Below, piece by piece: positions 26,678-27,153 of a DNA stretch of 27,153 nucleotides. The translations under genes were made by a program, and so were the position numbers. Numbering within the stretch: the first letter of the stretch is position 1; each line of letters starts with the position of its first letter. Source of the DNA: Gyrodactylus bullatarudis (lineage: Eukaryota > Platyhelminthes > Monogenea > Gyrodactylidea > Gyrodactylidae); NCBI GenBank assembly GCA_012064415.1, contig SSNU01000365.1, forward strand, positions 1 through 27,153, given 5' to 3'. The notes under the pieces are model-generated. The model did no database searches. It saw only the letters and a program-made list of their open reading frames with translations, and had not been told where the DNA came from.

Positions 26678-27153
26678 TACAGGACTTTCACCTGTAGTTA
26701 TACAGTTAAATAAGTCGCATTTCATGTTGGGATGGTTGTTGTAAAAGGAAGCATTTCTTAAATCATAGGATTGTTTGATTTTATTAGGAGTCGGTGAATT
26801 ATTTTAAAATTCAAATGCTTATTTCTCGATCCATAATGAATTGAGACCTGGTACTAAGATAAAAGCATTGTCTGAGCTTAGATCTGGATAAATTGAATAT
26901 TAAGAAACATTTTGAATTCGATCAAGTGCTTTGGGTTGCTCATTAGTTAAATTAATAAGCAACGGTGAGATATAGTCGAATGTTCAAATACGTCCGAAAA
27001 TCCACATAAAATCATTATTTGAAAAGTAGAAAAAGAATATATTAACACCAAATGTACATTTCTCAAAGGTTCATCAGTAGTGTCTCTTTGATAATGATAA
27101 AAGTTAAAAGATGAATGAAAATAATAATTTACAAATTATGAAAGAAATAGTAA
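26678..27153. other. Right edge, nothing recognised
   Basis: AT-rich DNA without an open frame of note runs to the window end. If the promoter-like site is real, this would be its 5' leader or first intron. Confidence 0.4.

Overview
This is a strongly AT-rich stretch of eukaryotic, almost certainly animal, DNA. The signs are long introns with GT/AG boundaries, a secreted glycoprotein whose exons join in frame, a decayed non-LTR retrotransposon, a tRNA-derived SINE-like sequence and several piggyBac-type MITEs bounded by TTAA. No bacterial operon structure, ribosome binding sites or terminators are seen. A small-genome-style arthropod is a reasonable guess from composition and repeat content, but nothing fixes the species.

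Layout. At the left edge (1-88, minus strand) a short, less AT-rich open stretch starting with ATG may be the first coding exon of a gene running off the window. From about 806 to 1795 lies a broken LINE reverse transcriptase, followed by the SINE-like tRNA-related sequence (1971-2052) and a curious 58-codon ORF with two PCNA-box-like motifs (2487-2663). From 3430 to at least 20544 runs the main gene on the plus strand: a 431-codon first exon with a signal peptide, then exons at 9009-9198, 10284-10541, 11342-11566, about 14262-14560, 17291-17388 and 20339-20544. Reading phase agrees at five of the six junctions; entry into the 14.3 kb exon is unresolved. The product looks like a large extracellular or type I membrane glycoprotein. 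Several exons contain strings that match the strand pattern of cadherin repeats but lack most calcium-binding motifs. The 3' end lies beyond the exon at 20544 and was not found.

The introns hold most of the structure. Two very long, nearly perfect inverted repeats (arms 212 bp and about 298 bp, roughly 99% matched) lie in introns 2 and 5, each about 0.2 kb upstream of an exon. Both would fold into long double-stranded RNA if the gene is transcribed. One is built from an open reading frame. The other belongs to a repeat family with diverged copies at 19.8 and 24.0 kb. Three TTAA-flanked piggyBac-type MITEs sit at 5755-5966, 11842-12498 and 24545-24986. The right third (20.5-27.15 kb) is mostly repeat-rich intron or intergenic DNA, with a TATA/CCAAT promoter-like site near 26.6 kb.

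The paired intronic hairpins, considered as candidate hairpin-RNA (endo-siRNA) loci inside a diverged cadherin-like gene, are the most interesting signal. Everything here was read by eye; no search or structure prediction was run.
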